A DNA stretch of 64,000 nt from Kribbella sindirgiensis (GTDB lineage Bacteria > Actinomycetota > Actinomycetes > Propionibacteriales > Kribbellaceae), in NCBI RefSeq assembly GCF_004331435.1, contig NZ_SJKA01000005.1, forward strand, positions 62,001-126,000, given 5' to 3'. The notes under the pieces were generated by a model. The model saw only the letters and a program-made list of their open reading frames with translations, was not told the DNA's origin and did not search any database. How positions within the stretch are numbered: position 1 is the first letter of the stretch; every line of letters begins with the position of its first letter. This document shows, one piece after another, positions 1-9,205 of this stretch. The position numbers and the translations under genes were made by a program.

Positions 1-1791
1 GGTCTCCTGGACGGCGTTCACCGACAGGCCCTGGCCGAACGCGACGTTCGACCGGGTCAGCTCGGGCCACTCGTCACCCGGAGTCAGCAGACCCTTGGTC
101 TCACCCGGGAAGTTCAGCCCGGTGGGCTCGCCGAAGCCGAAGTCGTGCAGATACTTCACGAACTGCGGGATCGGCATCTTCTGCGCGGCCATGATCGTGC
201 CGACGTTCGACGACTTCGCGATCACCCCGGAGATGGTCAGGTTCATCGTGTCGTGCGCCCAGTGGTCCTTGATGATCCGGCGCTGCACGTCGATGCTGCC
301 GGGGACCTGCAGCTTGGTGTTCAGGTCGATGATCCCGGCGTCGGCGAGAGCGGCCATCGTGACCACCTTCTGCACCGAGCCCGGCTCGTAGCTGCGCTCC
401 AGCGCCGGGTTGTTCAGGTCGGACGACGTGTACTTCTTGTTCGGGTCGAACGTCGGGTAGTTCGCCATCGCCATCAGCTCGCCGGACTTCACGTCCATCA
501 CGACCACCGTGCCGGAGCTGGCCTTGTACTGCTTCACCGCCGCCTCGATCCGCTTCTGCGCGACATACTGCAGGTCGGTGTCCAGGGTCAGCTGGACGCC
601 CAGACCGGGCTTCGGCTCCTGCACCGTGTGGTTCGCGTTCGGGATCTTGTTGCCCTTGGCATCGACCTCGTACATCGCCTGGCCGTCCTTGCCGGACAGC
701 TTGTCGTTCAGGCCGTACTCCAGCCCGGACAGGCCCTTGCCGTCGGCCCCGGTCACACCGACCACGGTCGCGGCGATGCTGCCGTTCGGATGACTGCGGA
801 TCGGGTCTTCCTCGGTGTAGAGACCGGCCAGCAAAGGGGCCTGCTGCTCCGTCGGCTTGCCCTTGTTCTGCTCGGCGATCGGGACGTTCGCGGCCTTGAT
901 CTCGGTCTGGATCGTGGTCCAGACCGTCGGGCTCACCTGGCGCGCGAGGTACGTGAAGCGGCCGGTGCCGGACATCGCGGCGACCAGCTTCGCGGTCGTC
1001 GTCCCGGGCAGCTTCGGGGCCAGGATCGCGGCCAGCTGCTGCGCCACCGGCTTGGTCTGCTGCGGGTCCGCGGTGATCGCGACCGCGTCCTCGGTGACCG
1101 CCAGCTCGACGCCGTTGCGGTCCTCGATGGTGCCGCGGTTCGCGTGCAGGGTGTACTTGGCCGCGTTCTCCGTGGCCGCCGCCTGCGCGTAGCTGTCCGG
1201 GTCCACGCCCTGGAGCAGCACCAGCCGCCCGGCGAACAGCGACAGCACGAACGCCATCACCCCGAACGTCATCCGCAGCCGCAACGCCGGCCGCCCGAGC
1301 CGCAACATCCGCGGCGCCTTCCTCAGCTTCCGCTTCTTCGGCCGCGGCGCCGGCCGATTCTGCGGCGGCCGCTTCCTCCCGGAGCCCTTCTTCACCGCGC
1401 TCTTCTTCACAGCGCTCTTCTTGACCGGTCGCTCACCGGTCTTCCTGGCGGCTGTCTTCTTGGCGGCTGTCTTCTTTGCCGCGGTCTTCTTTGCCGCGGT
1501 CTGGGCTGCGGTCTGGGCTGCGGTCTTCGACGGAGCCTGCTTGCGCGGCGCCGGCGGCCGTTTCGCGGCCGCCTTCTTCACCGGGCGCGGTGCCGCCGCC
1601 TGCGCGCGCTCCTGCTCCTCGCGCGCTTTGCGGAGGAGGCGTTCGCGGGTGGATTCGGGGCGTTGCGGGGTGCTGCGAGCACTGTCCGTAGCGGATGGAC
1701 GACGGGGCTGAGCCTTGCTGGGCGGGTTACCCCGGCCCGGTGCGGCACCACGCTTTCGTGGCGGCGGCTCGTTTCCCCGTCGGTCCGTCAT
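1..1791 (-). CDS. ftsI: Penicillin-binding protein FtsI/PBP2 (septal transpeptidase), 3' end outside window
   Basis: Septal peptidoglycan transpeptidase of the divisome, last dcw gene seen here. The ATG at 1791 lies 4 bases after the ftsL stop. The fragment has about 160 cytoplasmic residues rich in Lys, Ala and Pro, one membrane segment near residues 165-190, a PBP dimerisation domain, then the transpeptidase domain with SxxK (S472-V-Q-K475) and SxN (S527-S-N529). The KTG motif would lie beyond base 1, so the gene is cut by the window edge. The basic tail contains repeated K-K-T-A-A units (about 1420-1515), longer than a typical FtsI tail. Identity is firm from the motifs and the ftsL-rsmH-mraZ context. 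Confidence 0.95.
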   Translation of the reverse strand, partial: MTDRRGNEPPPRKRGAAPGRGNPPSKAQPRRPSATDSARSTPQRPESTRERLLRKAREEQERAQAAAPRPVKKAAAKRPPAPRKQAPSKTAAQTAAQTAAKKTAAKKTAAKKTAARKTGERPVKKSAVKKSAVKKGSGRKRPPQNRPAPRPKKRKLRKAPRMLRLGRPALRLRMTFGVMAFVLSLFAGRLVLLQGVDPDSYAQAAATENAAKYTLHANRGTIEDRNGVELAVTEDAVAITADPQQTKPVAQQLAAILAPKLPGTTTAKLVAAMSGTGRFTYLARQVSPTVWTTIQTEIKAANVPIAEQNKGKPTEQQAPLLAGLYTEEDPIRSHPNGSIAATVVGVTGADGKGLSGLEYGLNDKLSGKDGQAMYEVDAKGNKIPNANHTVQEPKPGLGVQLTLDTDLQYVAQKRIEAAVKQYKASSGTVVVMDVKSGELMAMANYPTFDPNKKYTSSDLNNPALERSYEPGSVQKVVTMAALADAGIIDLNTKLQVPGSIDVQRRIIKDHWAHDTMNLTISGVIAKSSNVGTIMAAQKMPIPQFVKYLHDFGFGEPTGLNFPGETKGLLTPGDEWPELTRSNVAFGQGLSVNAVQET

Positions 1792-1795
1792 CCGA

Positions 1796-2392
1796 TCATC
1801 CCCGTGTGGTCGTGGCGGGCTTCTTCGTCGTGACCGGCGGCTTCGCGGTGCCGGTCGGTGGCTTGGTCGTACTCGTGGGCGGCTTGGTCGTGGCCCTGGT
1901 GGTGGGCTTGACCGGTGTCACCGGCTGCGCCGGCTTCACGGGCGTGACCGGCTTGGTGGTGGGGGTGCCCGGGCCGAACATCGCCGTACCGGCCCCGGCC
2001 TTGCCCTCCGCCGGCACGCCGAGCACCCGGCCGTCGGACAGCCGCAGGAACACCGGGTTCGGGTTCGGCACCATCCCCAGCCGCAGCGCGCGGTCGGACA
2101 GGTTCTGCGGCGACTCCAGCGTCCGGACCTGCTTCTCCAGCTGCTCCTGCTGGTCCCGCAACTGGTCGGCCTGCGAGCTCAGCTTGGTGATGCTGAACGT
2201 GCCGCTCTGCAGCTCCGTGTTCAGCAGCAGCAGACCGACCAGTCCGGCGGCCAGCAGCGACACCACGAAGATGACGAACGGCATCCGCGGCGGCCGGAAC
2301 GGCGCGCCGTACACCACCCGCAGCCGCGGCTGGGTCTTCTTCGCCGGGACCGGCGTCACCCGCGCTTTCTGCGGGCTGAAGACAGTACTCAT
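1796..2392 (-). CDS. ftsL: Cell division protein FtsL-like, with long Pro/Thr/Lys tail
   Basis: Small bitopic divisome protein, 198 aa. A basic cytoplasmic start is followed by one membrane helix (about residues 38-58) and a coiled coil with Q/L/E heptads (about 65-95). A short globular part ends in V-F-L-R-L-S-D-G-R near 120. The last 60 residues are low-complexity T/K/P repeats (T-K-P-P and V-K-P units) that would lie outside the membrane. The start overlaps the rsmH stop by one base (TGATG) and ftsI follows after 4 bases, so the three genes are translationally linked. FtsL is poorly conserved, so the assignment rests on topology and position. Confidence 0.85.
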   Translation of the reverse strand: MSTVFSPQKARVTPVPAKKTQPRLRVVYGAPFRPPRMPFVIFVVSLLAAGLVGLLLLNTELQSGTFSITKLSSQADQLRDQQEQLEKQVRTLESPQNLSDRALRLGMVPNPNPVFLRLSDGRVLGVPAEGKAGAGTAMFGPGTPTTKPVTPVKPAQPVTPVKPTTRATTKPPTSTTKPPTGTAKPPVTTKKPATTTRG

Positions 2393-3357
2393 CAGGCGAC
2401 CAGTCCCCTCTCCCGGATCCGCTCGGCGGCCCGCACCCGAGCTGAGGCGGCACGCGGGTTCACCGCGACCTCCTCCTCGGTCGGCCGTTCGGCGCCCCGG
2501 ATCAGTAGCTTCAGATACGGTTCGTGCCCGGCCGGGATCACCGGGAGGTCGTCCGGTACGTCGGACTTGGTGCCCGGCGCGAACGCCTGCTTGGTGATCC
2601 GGTCCTCGAGCGAGTGGTAACTCATCACCACGATCCGGCCGTGCAGCGCGAGCGCATCGAGTGCGGCCGGCAGCGCGCGACGCAGTACGTCGAGTTCGCC
2701 GTTCACCTCGATCCGCAACGCCTGGAAGGTCCGCTTCGCGGGATGTCCCCCGGTACGCCGGGCCGCCTGCGGGATCGCGTTCCGGACCAGCTCGGACAGC
2801 CGCGCGCTGTTCGTGAACGGTTCGGTCTCCCGCTCCCGCACGATCCGGTCCGCGATCCGGCGGGCGAACTTCTCCTCGCCGTACTGGAACAGGATCCGGG
2901 CCAGGTCGGCCGCGCTGTAGGTGTTGAGGATGTCGGCGGCCGTGGTCGGGCCGGTCGAGTCCATCCGCATGTCCAGCGGCGCGTCCTGCGCGTACGCGAA
3001 ACCGCGGTCGGCCTCGTCCAGCTGCATCGACGAGACGCCCAGGTCGAACAGGATGCCGTCGACGGCCGGTACGTCGAGATCTTCGAGCACCCGCGGCAAC
3101 TCGTCGTACACCGCGTGCACGAGAGTGATCCGCTCGGCGTACCGCGCGAGCCGTTCGCCGGCCAGCCGGAGGGCGGCGGGGTCCCGGTCGAGACCGATCA
3201 GCCGGACCTCGGGGAACTGCCGCAGGAAGGCCTCGGAATGACCGCCGAGACCGAGCGTCGCGTCGACGACAACGGCGCCGGGACGCGCGAGTGCCGGTGC
3301 CAGCAGCGCGACCACGCGCTCCAGCATCACCGGCACATGCCGCTCCGCAGCGTCCAT
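2392..3357 (-). CDS. rsmH: 16S rRNA (cytosine(1402)-N(4))-methyltransferase RsmH
   Basis: Methylates N4 of C1402 in 16S rRNA using SAM; also called MraW. Near the N-terminus it has R-H-V-P-V-M-L and a SAM loop D-A-T-L-G-L-G-G-H, with F-D-L-G-V-S-S-M-Q further in and the C-terminal S-Y-H-S-L-E-D motif, all typical of the family. I chose ATG 3357, which has GGGAAGG six bases upstream, over the GTG at 3375, which has no ribosome binding site; the protein is then 321 aa. A 225-bp gap separates it from mraZ and holds a TGCGGG/CCCGCA hairpin (3387-3410), so a separate promoter or attenuator is possible. Confidence 0.95.
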   Translation of the reverse strand: MDAAERHVPVMLERVVALLAPALARPGAVVVDATLGLGGHSEAFLRQFPEVRLIGLDRDPAALRLAGERLARYAERITLVHAVYDELPRVLEDLDVPAVDGILFDLGVSSMQLDEADRGFAYAQDAPLDMRMDSTGPTTAADILNTYSAADLARILFQYGEEKFARRIADRIVRERETEPFTNSARLSELVRNAIPQAARRTGGHPAKRTFQALRIEVNGELDVLRRALPAALDALALHGRIVVMSYHSLEDRITKQAFAPGTKSDVPDDLPVIPAGHEPYLKLLIRGAERPTEEEVAVNPRAASARVRAAERIRERGLVA

Positions 3358-3582
3358 CTCGACCCTTCCCGTCACTCCACTGTCACTGCGGGAGCGACCC
3401 TGCCCCCGCAGGTCTTGTGTGGTGCGTAGACAGCACCGTCCGGTCAGATCGCGGGTACGTCTCCCGGGGAAGTACCTGATGGCCTTGGCGCCGGGGAAGT
3501 GGCGTCAACACCCCAGGTCGGAAGTCGGACCCGTGATCTCACCGGACGGTCGGTGTGTCCTCGCACTCTGTTCAGCTGTGTT

Positions 3583-4014
3583 CTAGAAGATGCCTGGCAG
3601 TACTTCCTCGGACAGGTCGGCGAACGCCTGCTCCTGCTCGGCCGAGTACCGGTTCCAGTTCTCCGTGTTCCAGATCTCCACCCGGTTCATCGCCCCGATG
3701 ACGACACAGTCGCGATCCAGTGACGCGTAGTCGCGCAGCATCGGTGGGATGGTGACCCGGCCCTGCTTGTCCGGCATCTCGTTCGAGGCGCCAGCGAACA
3801 ACATCCGTAAGTAGTCCCGGGCACCCTTGTTGGTGATCGGAGCCTGCTTCAACTGCTCGGTCAGCTGGACGAACTCACGCTCCGGCCACACGGACAGCGA
3901 TCGCTCCTGTCCACGCGTGATCACCAGACCGTCGGCCAGCTCGTCCCGGAACTTCGCCGGCAGGAACAGCCGTCCCTTGTCGTCGAGCTTGGGGAAGTGC
4001 GTTCCGAGGAACAC
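3583..4014 (-). CDS. mraZ: Transcriptional regulator MraZ
   Basis: DNA-binding AbrB-like protein that regulates the division cluster and binds its own promoter. At 143 aa it is the usual length. It has two SpoVT-AbrB-type halves, each with a D-x-K-G-R-(L/V)-x-(L/I)-P signature: D-D-K-G-R-L-F-L-P near residue 11 and D-K-Q-G-R-V-T-I-P near 83. The GTG start at 4014 is preceded by GGGGAGG. Its upstream region (4057-4103) carries 10-bp-spaced GTGGA repeats on the coding strand, the phasing expected of MraZ operators. Confidence 0.96.
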   Translation of the reverse strand: MFLGTHFPKLDDKGRLFLPAKFRDELADGLVITRGQERSLSVWPEREFVQLTEQLKQAPITNKGARDYLRMLFAGASNEMPDKQGRVTIPPMLRDYASLDRDCVVIGAMNRVEIWNTENWNRYSAEQEQAFADLSEEVLPGIF

Positions 4015-4056
4015 GCTCCACCTCCCCGTTGCGGACTCTCCGACTCAGGCGGGTGT

Positions 4057-4103
4057 TTCCACCACTTCAGTTCCACTGCGCTCCACCTTACTCCACTTTC
4101 CAC
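4057..4103 (-). promoter_or_regulatory. Phased GTGGA repeats upstream of mraZ (candidate MraZ box)
   Basis: Read on the minus strand, GTGGA-type units occupy 4057-4062, 4071-4076, 4081-4086, 4091-4096 and 4098-4103. The three central units start exactly 10 bp apart. MraZ is known to bind short TGG-containing direct repeats with a 10-bp period upstream of its own gene. The assignment is inference from spacing and position; the actinobacterial consensus was not checked. Confidence 0.6.
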
Positions 4104-4226
4104 CACCGTCAACCAACTTCCGCCCCATTGCGCCCCCGCGCCGCCTGAATCCACGCTCAGCACCCGCGTGTCGCTGCCCGCTCAACCTCCGGCGAACCCG
4201 CCGGTCCCGGGCGGTGTATTCCGGTG

Positions 4227-4300
4227 TGGATTCCGGTGTGTGGAGCGGTGTGGAGGGTGCTGGTGGAGCGGAATGGAGGAGCCGGTGGAGGAAAGTGGAG
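4227..4300 (+). promoter_or_regulatory. Second set of phased TGGAG repeats, plus strand, upstream of moxR operon
   Basis: TGGA(G/T) units start at 4227, 4241, 4251, 4264, 4274, 4286 and 4296. Three neighbouring pairs are exactly 10 bp apart and the other gaps are 12-14 bp. They match the mraZ-side repeats in sequence but face the opposite way, toward the MoxR operon. The array may be a second MraZ operator or an expanded repeat. The rest of 4104-4562 holds no convincing gene; the upstream in-frame extension of moxR from 4443 lacks a good ribosome binding site. Confidence 0.5.
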
Positions 4301-4562
4301 GACGGTGCGTACGGAAGAGATGAACTCTTTGTGGCCCCGAACCGTGAACCAGGTACGGATTCGCGGCGTCGTACGCCCCGCATGCTGCTTTTCCCGCCCG
4401 TACGCTTGGGGGGAACACTTTCCGACCCCGCCGTGAGGGCGTGTGCCGATGAACCCCGAGATGAACACCGAAACGACAGATAACGAAACTCCCGCGGCTC
4501 TAGGCCCGACCCCTACAGCGGGTGAGAATGTGTCGGCAGTCAACGATTGGGGAGGACACAGA

Positions 4563-5555
4563 GTGAGCACCACCGCGACCAGCTCGCCGCTGGCAGGAGC
4601 CGGGGACTTCGACGAGCTGTCCGAGGTGGCGGGCCGTGTCCGCCGGGCCATGGAGCAGGTGATCGAGGGCAAACCCGACGTCGTCGAGGTCGCCATCACG
4701 GTCCTGCTGGCCGAGGGGCATCTGCTGATCGAGGACGTGCCGGGCGTCGGCAAGACGATGCTGGCCAAGGCGCTGGCGAAGTCGATCGACTGCACGGTGC
4801 GCCGGATCCAGTTCACGCCGGACCTGCTGCCGTCGGACATCACCGGCGTCTCGGTCTTCAACCAGGAGATCCGCGACTTCGAGTTCAAGCCCGGCGCCGT
4901 CTTCGCGAACATCGTCGTCGGCGACGAGATCAACCGCGCCTCGCCGAAGACCCAGGCCGCGCTGCTGGAGTCCATGGAGGAGCGCCAGGTCACCGTCGAC
5001 ACCACGACGTACCACCTCGAGTCGCCGTTCATGGTGATCGCCACCCAGAACCCGATCGAGATGGAAGGCACGTACCCGCTGCCCGAGGCGCAGCGCGACC
5101 GCTTCATGGCCCGGGTCTCGATGGGCTACCCGGAGCCGGCCGCCGAGCTGCGGATGCTGGACGGGCACGCGGCCGACGACCCGCTGGCGAACCTGCAGCC
5201 GGTCACCGACGGCCAGCAGATCCTCCGCCTGGTGAAGACCGTGCAGTCGGTGCACGTGTCGGAGTCGGTGAAGGAGTACGCCGTCGCGCTGGTCGGTGCG
5301 ACCCGCCGCTCGCAGGAGCTGCGGCTGGGCGCCAGCCCGCGGTCGACGTTGCACCTGATCCGGGCGGCCCGTGCAGCCGCGGCGCTCGACGCACGGGAGT
5401 TCGTGCTACCGGACGACATCCAGGAGCTCGCGGTACCGGTGCTGGCGCACCGTGTGCTGCCGGCGGCCGAAGCGCATCTCGGTGGGCGCGGTGCGGCCGA
5501 CATCATCTCCGGGCTGGTGGCGAGCGTGCCGCTCCCCCGCACCCGCCGGGACTGA
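4563..5555 (+). CDS. MoxR-family AAA+ ATPase
   Basis: Chaperone-like AAA+ ATPase of the MoxR/RavA clade, usually paired with DUF58 and VWA or transglutaminase proteins. Walker A is G61-V-G-K-T65 and Walker B G-D121-E122-I-N-R-A, followed by sensor 1 around A-T-Q-N-P and the usual E-A-Q-R-D-R-F. The GTG at 4563 has GGGGAGGA six bases upstream and gives 330 aa; an extension to 4443 would add 40 residues without family support. It begins the operon with DUF58 (3-bp gap) and a TgpA-like gene. The operon likely acts in envelope assembly; its exact client is unknown. Confidence 0.93.
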   Translation: MSTTATSSPLAGAGDFDELSEVAGRVRRAMEQVIEGKPDVVEVAITVLLAEGHLLIEDVPGVGKTMLAKALAKSIDCTVRRIQFTPDLLPSDITGVSVFNQEIRDFEFKPGAVFANIVVGDEINRASPKTQAALLESMEERQVTVDTTTYHLESPFMVIATQNPIEMEGTYPLPEAQRDRFMARVSMGYPEPAAELRMLDGHAADDPLANLQPVTDGQQILRLVKTVQSVHVSESVKEYAVALVGATRRSQELRLGASPRSTLHLIRAARAAAALDAREFVLPDDIQELAVPVLAHRVLPAAEAHLGGRGAADIISGLVASVPLPRTRRD

Positions 5556-5558
5556 GAC

Positions 5559-6845
5559 ATGCGGCAGGCACTGCGCGGACTGACCACCAGAGGGCGGGCG
5601 TTCGTCGCGGCCGGTCTCACCGCTTCACTGTGCGCGCTGCTGCTCGGCCAGAAGGACCTGCTGCGCGTCGGCATCCTTCTGGCCGCACTGCCGGTCGTGG
5701 CGGCACTCGTCGTCGGCCGGACCCGGCTGCGGCTTCAGGTACGGCGCAGTCTCGCGCCGGACCAGGTGCCGGTCGGGACGCAGGCGACCGTGGAGCTGAC
5801 GCTGAGCAACCAGGGCCGGATGCCCGCGGGACTGCTGCTGCTCGAGGACCGCATTCCTTATGTACTGGGGCATCGGCCGCGGTTCGTCGTCGACCGGGTC
5901 AGCCCGAACTGGCGTCGTACGGTCACCTACCCGGTCAAGTCCGACGTCCGAGGACTGTTCCAGGTCGGGCCGTTGATGCTGACGGTCGCCGACCCGTTCG
6001 GGCTGGTGGAGACGAGCCGGACGTTCACGCGGAGCCAGCACCTGCTGGTCACGCCGCGGGTGTACAAGCTTCCCGAGATCCGGCTGGGCGCCGACCGGGC
6101 CGGGTCGGGTGAGAACCGGCCGCGGGCGATCGCGGCCGCCGGCGAGGAAGACGCGACGGTCCGCGAGTACCGCGACGGCGACGACCTGCGCCGGGTGCAC
6201 TGGCGGTCGACCGCGCGGCGCGGCGAGCTGATGGTCCGCCGTGAGGAGCAGCCCTGGCAGAGCCGGTGCGCGCTGTTCCTCGATGCGCGGACGATCTCGC
6301 ACCACGGGCACGGTCCGTCGTCCAGCCTGGAGTGGGCGGTCAGCGCGGCCGCCTCGATCGGTATCGACCGGATGCGCCGCGGCTACGTCACCACGATGCT
6401 CGGCGGGCCGACCACGCTGTCGGCCATCACCCACCGGACGTCCGCGGCGGTGCATCAGCCGCTCACCCAGCAGCAACTGCTGACCGAGTGCGCGACCGTC
6501 GAGGAGCACAAGTACGCCGAGCTCGGTCCGCTGCTGACCGTCGACCGGCACGCGCAGGAGCCGAGCCTCGTGATCGCGATCCTCGGCGCTTGCGGGACCG
6601 AAGACGTCACCGCCCTGAACCGGTGGCGGACCAGCCAGGCGACCGGGGTCGCACTGGTGCTGGACGCCGCCAGCTGGGCCGTCGGCGCCGAAGCGACCGA
6701 GAAGGCGGCCCGTCTGACCGCCGCGACGGACGCCACCGAGAACGAGCTGCGCCGGAACGGCTGGCGAGTCGCCAGGGTCCGCCGCGGCGACCACCTACCG
6801 ACCGTTTGGTCCGGCCTGGGCCTGAGGAGCGGACGTATCGCATGA
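5559..6845 (+). CDS. DUF58 domain membrane protein
   Basis: 428-aa protein of the DUF58 family, partner of MoxR ATPases. Two closely spaced hydrophobic helices lie near residues 15-50. A beta-rich segment follows, then the DUF58 signature R-E-Y-R-D-G-D-D with V-H-W-R-S-T-A-R near residue 202. The C-terminal half resembles a degenerate von Willebrand A fold. It starts 3 bases after moxR and its stop overlaps the next start (ATGA). Family members with solved roles are few, so the molecular function is inferred only as an adaptor in a MoxR complex. Confidence 0.9.
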   Translation: MRQALRGLTTRGRAFVAAGLTASLCALLLGQKDLLRVGILLAALPVVAALVVGRTRLRLQVRRSLAPDQVPVGTQATVELTLSNQGRMPAGLLLLEDRIPYVLGHRPRFVVDRVSPNWRRTVTYPVKSDVRGLFQVGPLMLTVADPFGLVETSRTFTRSQHLLVTPRVYKLPEIRLGADRAGSGENRPRAIAAAGEEDATVREYRDGDDLRRVHWRSTARRGELMVRREEQPWQSRCALFLDARTISHHGHGPSSSLEWAVSAAASIGIDRMRRGYVTTMLGGPTTLSAITHRTSAAVHQPLTQQQLLTECATVEEHKYAELGPLLTVDRHAQEPSLVIAILGACGTEDVTALNRWRTSQATGVALVLDAASWAVGAEATEKAARLTAATDATENELRRNGWRVARVRRGDHLPTVWSGLGLRSGRIA

Positions 6846-9205
6846 CCGGTCACGCGCGGATTTCTCTTGCTGCTTGGGGAGCGACCGTCCTCGGGGCGCT
6901 CGTGCTCACGCCGGTGTTCTCCGGGCCGTTCCTGTTCATCAGCGCGTTCCTGTGCGCGCTGGTGACCGGTGTCGGCGTCCTGTTGCAGAACCTGCGCACC
7001 CCGCGCATCGTCGTACCGATCGTCCAGCTGCTCGTGCTGATCGAGCTGCTGTCGCTGTTCTTCCTGCACAGCACGATGAAGTTCGGGCTGCTGCCGCTGA
7101 AGGCGACCGCGCTCGAGTTCAACTCCCAGCTCGTCGACGCGATGGACTCGATCAATCGGTTCAGCGCGCCGCTGCCCCAGGACCCGCACCTCACGCTGTT
7201 CGCGGTGTCCGTGATCTCGGCGACCGGGTTCCTGATCCACGTCATCGCCGTCCAGCTGCGGCAGGCCGCATGGTCCGGCTTGCTGCTGCTCATCATGTAC
7301 ACGGTGCCGGCCGCGACCGTGCACGGCGGGCTGCCGTGGCTGCTGTTCATCCCGCCGGCGATCGGCTACATCGTGCTGCTGTCCGCGGAAGGCCGCAGCC
7401 GGCTCAGCCGCTGGGGCCGCCGGATCTCGGGCGTCTCGCACCTCGACGCGGCCGAGCCCGTCGAAGCGTCGGCGCTCGGGCAGGCCGGCCGACGGATCGG
7501 CTTGACCGTGGTCGCGATCGCCGCGCTGCTGCCCGCGTTGCTGCCGACGCTGCCGGAAGGTGTCATCGGCAACGGACTGGCCGGCGGCGGAACCGGCAGC
7601 GGGATCGGGGCGAGCATCTCGTCGACCGACCCGATGCTCGACATGGGCAAGAACCTGAAACGCGGCGACAACGTCGTCGCGCTCACGTACAAGGGCGGCC
7701 CGACCGGCGGCACGTACCTGCGACTGACCGCGCTCGACCTGTTCGACGGCAACACCTGGCGGATCGCGCCGCGCTCCCCCGGGAACAAGCTGAACGGCAG
7801 CGACCTGACCCCGCCGCCGGGCTACACCGGTGACCTGTCGAAGGTCCAGCAGTCCTCGATGGAGATCGACGTCACCCGGACGTTCCGCTCCCAGTTCGTC
7901 CCCGTCCCGTATCCGCTGCACTCGATCTCGCTGAAGCGGGACTGGCGGTACGACGCCGGCTCGCTGGACGTGGTCTCGTCGAACGGGTCGATCGTCGGCG
8001 GCAAGAAGTACAAGCTGACGTCGTACGACCTGCAGCCGACGCCGGACCAGCTGCACGACGCGATCACCACCGGCGCCCCGGACCAGTACACGGCGGTCGT
8101 GCCGCAGAAGACGCCGCCGGCCATCAAGGCGAAGACGGCCGAGATCACCGCGGCGGCCAAGGACAACAAGTTCGAGGCAGCCGTCCTGATCCAGAACTGG
8201 TTCCGCAGCGGCGGCGGCTTCACCTACAGCACGCAGAACGCCAAGGGCAGCGGGATGGCCGCACTCGAGGACTTCCTGCTGAACAACAAGGAAGGGTACT
8301 GCGAGCAGTTCGCCACCGGGATGGCGCTGATGGCGCGGATCATCGGGATTCCGTCCCGGGTCGGTATCGGCTTCCTGCCCGGAACGGCCGGCAAGGACGG
8401 CGAGTTCACGGTCAAGATGCACGACATGCACGCCTGGCCGGAGCTGTACTTCCAGGGCATCGGCTGGGTCCGGTTCGAGCCGACGCCGTCGGCCCGGGTC
8501 GCGGCCACGCCGAACTGGACGGTCGCGTCGACCGAGAACCCGACCAGCCCGACGACCGCGCCGACCAACGTGCCGACGACGCCGGGCGACAAGGAGACCC
8601 CCGGGATCGACAGGCCGCGGAACGACCCGAACCTGCCGAACGACAGCGGAACCGCGATCGTTGACTCCGGCAACTGGTTCACCAACGGCGGCGGCAAGGC
8701 GATCGCCGGCGGGCTCGGCGTGTTGCTGCTGCTGTGCATCCCCTGGCTGGTCCGGACGCTGACGCGGCGACGGCGGTTCCTGCGACCGCCGGGACGGGCC
8801 GGAGCCGAAGGTTTGTGGGCGGAGATCCGGGACACGTCGCGGGATCTGGGCCTCGACTGGTCCGACATCTCGACGCCACGGCAGGCCGGCCAGTGGCTGA
8901 CGTCCAAGCTGCCCGAGGACACCCATCCGGCCGTGCGCCGGCTGGCCCGCGGGATCGAGGCACTGCGGTACGCCGGGGACGCCGGGCTCGAACTGGACCT
9001 GCGCGACGACGCAACCGCCGTACGGCAAGCGCTCTGGTCGCGGGCACGGGCTCGTCGCCGCTGGCGGGCGCGGCTGCTGCCCCCGTCGTGGCGCTGGTAC
9101 CTCAGCCGGGGCACCACCGAGGCGTCCGATCTCCTGGACGAGTTCGACCTGCTCCTGGCCCGTCTCCGCTCTTTGATCCTGCCGAAGCGGGCGCATACCA
9201 GCTAG
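6842..9205 (+). CDS. Transglutaminase-like membrane protein (TgpA/DUF3488 family)
   Basis: 787-aa membrane protein. Several N-terminal transmembrane helices (DUF3488/TgpA_N region) are followed by an extracytoplasmic transglutaminase-like domain, another helix near residues 620-640 and a cytoplasmic DUF4129-like tail. Catalytic candidates are C487 in E-G-Y-C-E-Q-F and H530 in M-H-A-W-P-E-L. The third position reads F-E-P-T-P, with Glu where many relatives have Asp. ATG 6842 overlaps the DUF58 stop, so expression is coupled. It probably modifies or processes envelope proteins; the substrate is not visible. Its TAG stop abuts the stop of the convergent GNAT gene. Confidence 0.92.
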   Translation: MTGHARISLAAWGATVLGALVLTPVFSGPFLFISAFLCALVTGVGVLLQNLRTPRIVVPIVQLLVLIELLSLFFLHSTMKFGLLPLKATALEFNSQLVDAMDSINRFSAPLPQDPHLTLFAVSVISATGFLIHVIAVQLRQAAWSGLLLLIMYTVPAATVHGGLPWLLFIPPAIGYIVLLSAEGRSRLSRWGRRISGVSHLDAAEPVEASALGQAGRRIGLTVVAIAALLPALLPTLPEGVIGNGLAGGGTGSGIGASISSTDPMLDMGKNLKRGDNVVALTYKGGPTGGTYLRLTALDLFDGNTWRIAPRSPGNKLNGSDLTPPPGYTGDLSKVQQSSMEIDVTRTFRSQFVPVPYPLHSISLKRDWRYDAGSLDVVSSNGSIVGGKKYKLTSYDLQPTPDQLHDAITTGAPDQYTAVVPQKTPPAIKAKTAEITAAAKDNKFEAAVLIQNWFRSGGGFTYSTQNAKGSGMAALEDFLLNNKEGYCEQFATGMALMARIIGIPSRVGIGFLPGTAGKDGEFTVKMHDMHAWPELYFQGIGWVRFEPTPSARVAATPNWTVASTENPTSPTTAPTNVPTTPGDKETPGIDRPRNDPNLPNDSGTAIVDSGNWFTNGGGKAIAGGLGVLLLLCIPWLVRTLTRRRRFLRPPGRAGAEGLWAEIRDTSRDLGLDWSDISTPRQAGQWLTSKLPEDTHPAVRRLARGIEALRYAGDAGLELDLRDDATAVRQALWSRARARRRWRARLLPPSWRWYLSRGTTEASDLLDEFDLLLARLRSLILPKRAHTS

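Noticed and set aside
145..1833. Long open frame on the plus strand opposite ftsI
   Set aside because: It is Arg-rich antisense reading of a G/C-rich coding gene, with no family resemblance; FtsI on the minus strand has all motifs.
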